6,592 bases of DNA, from assembly GCA_007130025.1 (NCBI GenBank), contig SLTF01000143.1, positions 1 through 6,592 on the forward strand, given 5' to 3'. A model generated the notes under the pieces. It made no database searches, was not told the origin of the DNA, and saw only the letters and a list, made by a program, of their open reading frames with translations. Each line of letters begins with the position of its first letter. Within the stretch, counting starts at the first letter, position 1. The translations under genes were made by a program, and so were the position numbers. Positions 5,530 through 6,592 of the stretch are shown piece after piece. The DNA is from Spirochaetales bacterium (GTDB lineage: Bacteria > Spirochaetota > Spirochaetia > DSM-27196 > PWMO01).

Positions 5530-6592
5530 AGAGGGATACGTTCGCTTTGAGGATGACCCGGAAACCGGGTTCGATGAAGGGGAAGTCGGACGAGACATCG
5601 CTGCCAATCTGTGGCCGTCCGTCGGAAAGGGCAGGAGCCAGAAGGTCCCGTAGTTCCAACTGAAACTGCACCCCACGGGCAACGTTGAAGAAACCGCCCG
5701 CGCCCAGGTGCGGAAGCGTAGCATCGTCAAACAGATCGGCGCGCGCAGCGACGTTTGCGCCAAACCGTTCCGACGGGTGGATCGCCTCGAGCCCCGCATG
5801 CAAACTCTGCGCAGGAGCAAATACCGGGCGATCCAGGAGGTTGGCCTGCCATCCCGCGGTAAACTGAACCAAACCGGGACGCCAGGTGAACACCGCTTCC
5901 GGCGTGACGGTCATCTGCTCTTCCTGCAAAAACCCAAAGGTAGCATCCGCCACGGCGTCATAGGGGGCAAGATTCAGCGCGTAGGAACGAACCGCAAACT
6001 CGGCTCCCGCTTCCAACGAGACCCGACGGTCGGACGTAGCCCAGGCGCTATTCACTGCTCCGTACCACGCACGCTCCGATGTGGGCCTGCGGCGATCTTC
6101 CGGACCAAAACTCAGCAGGGGGAATCGTTGCCACAGATCGAAGAACCGCTGCGGCACCACCCGGTATCCACCCTCGACGGAGAGAGTAAAAGTATCGTCG
6201 AGGTTTGCGGTGGCTGCGACCCGAAAGGGGAAGAGCAGCCCGTCGGCGGCCGAAATGCGCGTTCCGCCGGTTGCTTCCAGAAAGAGGGCGTCTCGTACGG
6301 ACACCTCGGCGGTCAGCGAAGCCGCACCCGCCTGGTCGCTGGTGAGATCGCCCCCTCCAAAGGAACGGTACTCGTACCCACCGTCTGCTCGCAACAGCAG
6401 GCGGTTATTGCGAAACGAGAGGGCGATTGCCGGTTGCACCGAGATCTCGTCCTGCCGCGGCGGATCGAGCGCCGGGTCCTTCACGGTGAAGATGCGCTCA
6501 ACGTAGGTAGACTCCGCCTGCACTCCCAGTGTCATCCGGTTGAACAGCGAGTATTCCCAGGTGGCGCTGCCGGACAGTGATCGGTGGCCGGC
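5528..6592 (-). CDS. Outer-membrane beta-barrel-like protein (5' end outside window)
   Basis: The minus-strand frame is open to the right edge: 354 residues are visible, and the N-terminus and any signal peptide are missing. The first in-frame ATG in the window (6535) lies between strand-like segments and is not preceded by a signal sequence, so it is probably internal. The visible part is a series of short segments with alternating hydrophobic and polar residues and many aromatics, separated by Gly/Asp/Asn turns, for example NRLLLRADGGYEYRSFGGG, LVQFTAGWQANL and RGVQFQLELRDLL. This is the pattern of an outer-membrane barrel. The last strand is FRVILKANVSL, which ends in Leu rather than the common aromatic residue. 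No plug domain or TonB box can be checked here. The position directly before exbB-exbD-tonB suggests it is the partner or cargo receptor of that system, or an outer-membrane protein sharing its regulation. The family is not recognised. Confidence 0.7.
   Translation of the reverse strand, partial: AGHRSLSGSATWEYSLFNRMTLGVQAESTYVERIFTVKDPALDPPRQDEISVQPAIALSFRNNRLLLRADGGYEYRSFGGGDLTSDQAGAASLTAEVSVRDALFLEATGGTRISAADGLLFPFRVAATANLDDTFTLSVEGGYRVVPQRFFDLWQRFPLLSFGPEDRRRPTSERAWYGAVNSAWATSDRRVSLEAGAEFAVRSYALNLAPYDAVADATFGFLQEEQMTVTPEAVFTWRPGLVQFTAGWQANLLDRPVFAPAQSLHAGLEAIHPSERFGANVAARADLFDDATLPHLGAGGFFNVARGVQFQLELRDLLAPALSDGRPQIGSDVSSDFPFIEPGFRVILKANVSL

Noticed and set aside
5708..6580. Plus-strand frame of 290 codons opposite the barrel gene
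   Set aside because: The predicted protein has no regular hydrophobic pattern or known motif, whereas the minus strand shows strand-like periodicity and ends at the exbB ribosome-binding site.

Overview
This is a roughly 60% G+C bacterial segment in which every supportable gene lies on the minus strand, so transcription runs from high to low coordinates. The best guess for the source is a free-living or host-associated spirochaete. That guess rests on the very long, almost proline-free coiled-coil protein at the left edge, which resembles the family that databases call SpiroCoCo. The assignment comes from recognition only, since no search was possible.

Reading in the direction of transcription, the window opens inside an outer-membrane beta-barrel-like protein whose N-terminus lies beyond base 6592. 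Next come an ExbB/TolQ-type proton channel subunit, an ExbD/TolR-type subunit, a TonB-like energy transducer with a very long Pro/Gln/Ala linker, and a HAD-superfamily phosphatase-like hydrolase. These five genes are tightly packed. The barrel stop codon overlaps the exbB Shine-Dalgarno sequence, exbB and exbD overlap by 11 nt, exbD and tonB are 16 nt apart, and tonB and the HAD gene are 20 nt apart. They look like one operon.

After a 70-nt gap with a TATAAT hexamer, a 25-bp inverted repeat and a strong ribosome-binding site, a membrane-anchored coiled-coil gene starts at 2647. It stays open to the left edge, giving at least 882 codons with the stop outside the window.

Functionally, ExbB and ExbD would use the proton gradient across the inner membrane to drive the TonB-like protein, which spans the periplasm to act on an outer-membrane partner. 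The co-encoded barrel is the obvious candidate partner. The HAD enzyme is cytoplasmic, and its link to the system is unknown. The coiled-coil protein has an N-terminal membrane segment followed by a rod of hundreds of residues, which suggests a structural or cell-envelope role. I see no RNA genes, mobile elements, CRISPR arrays or convincing plus-strand genes, and no gene-free stretch longer than about 70 nt.
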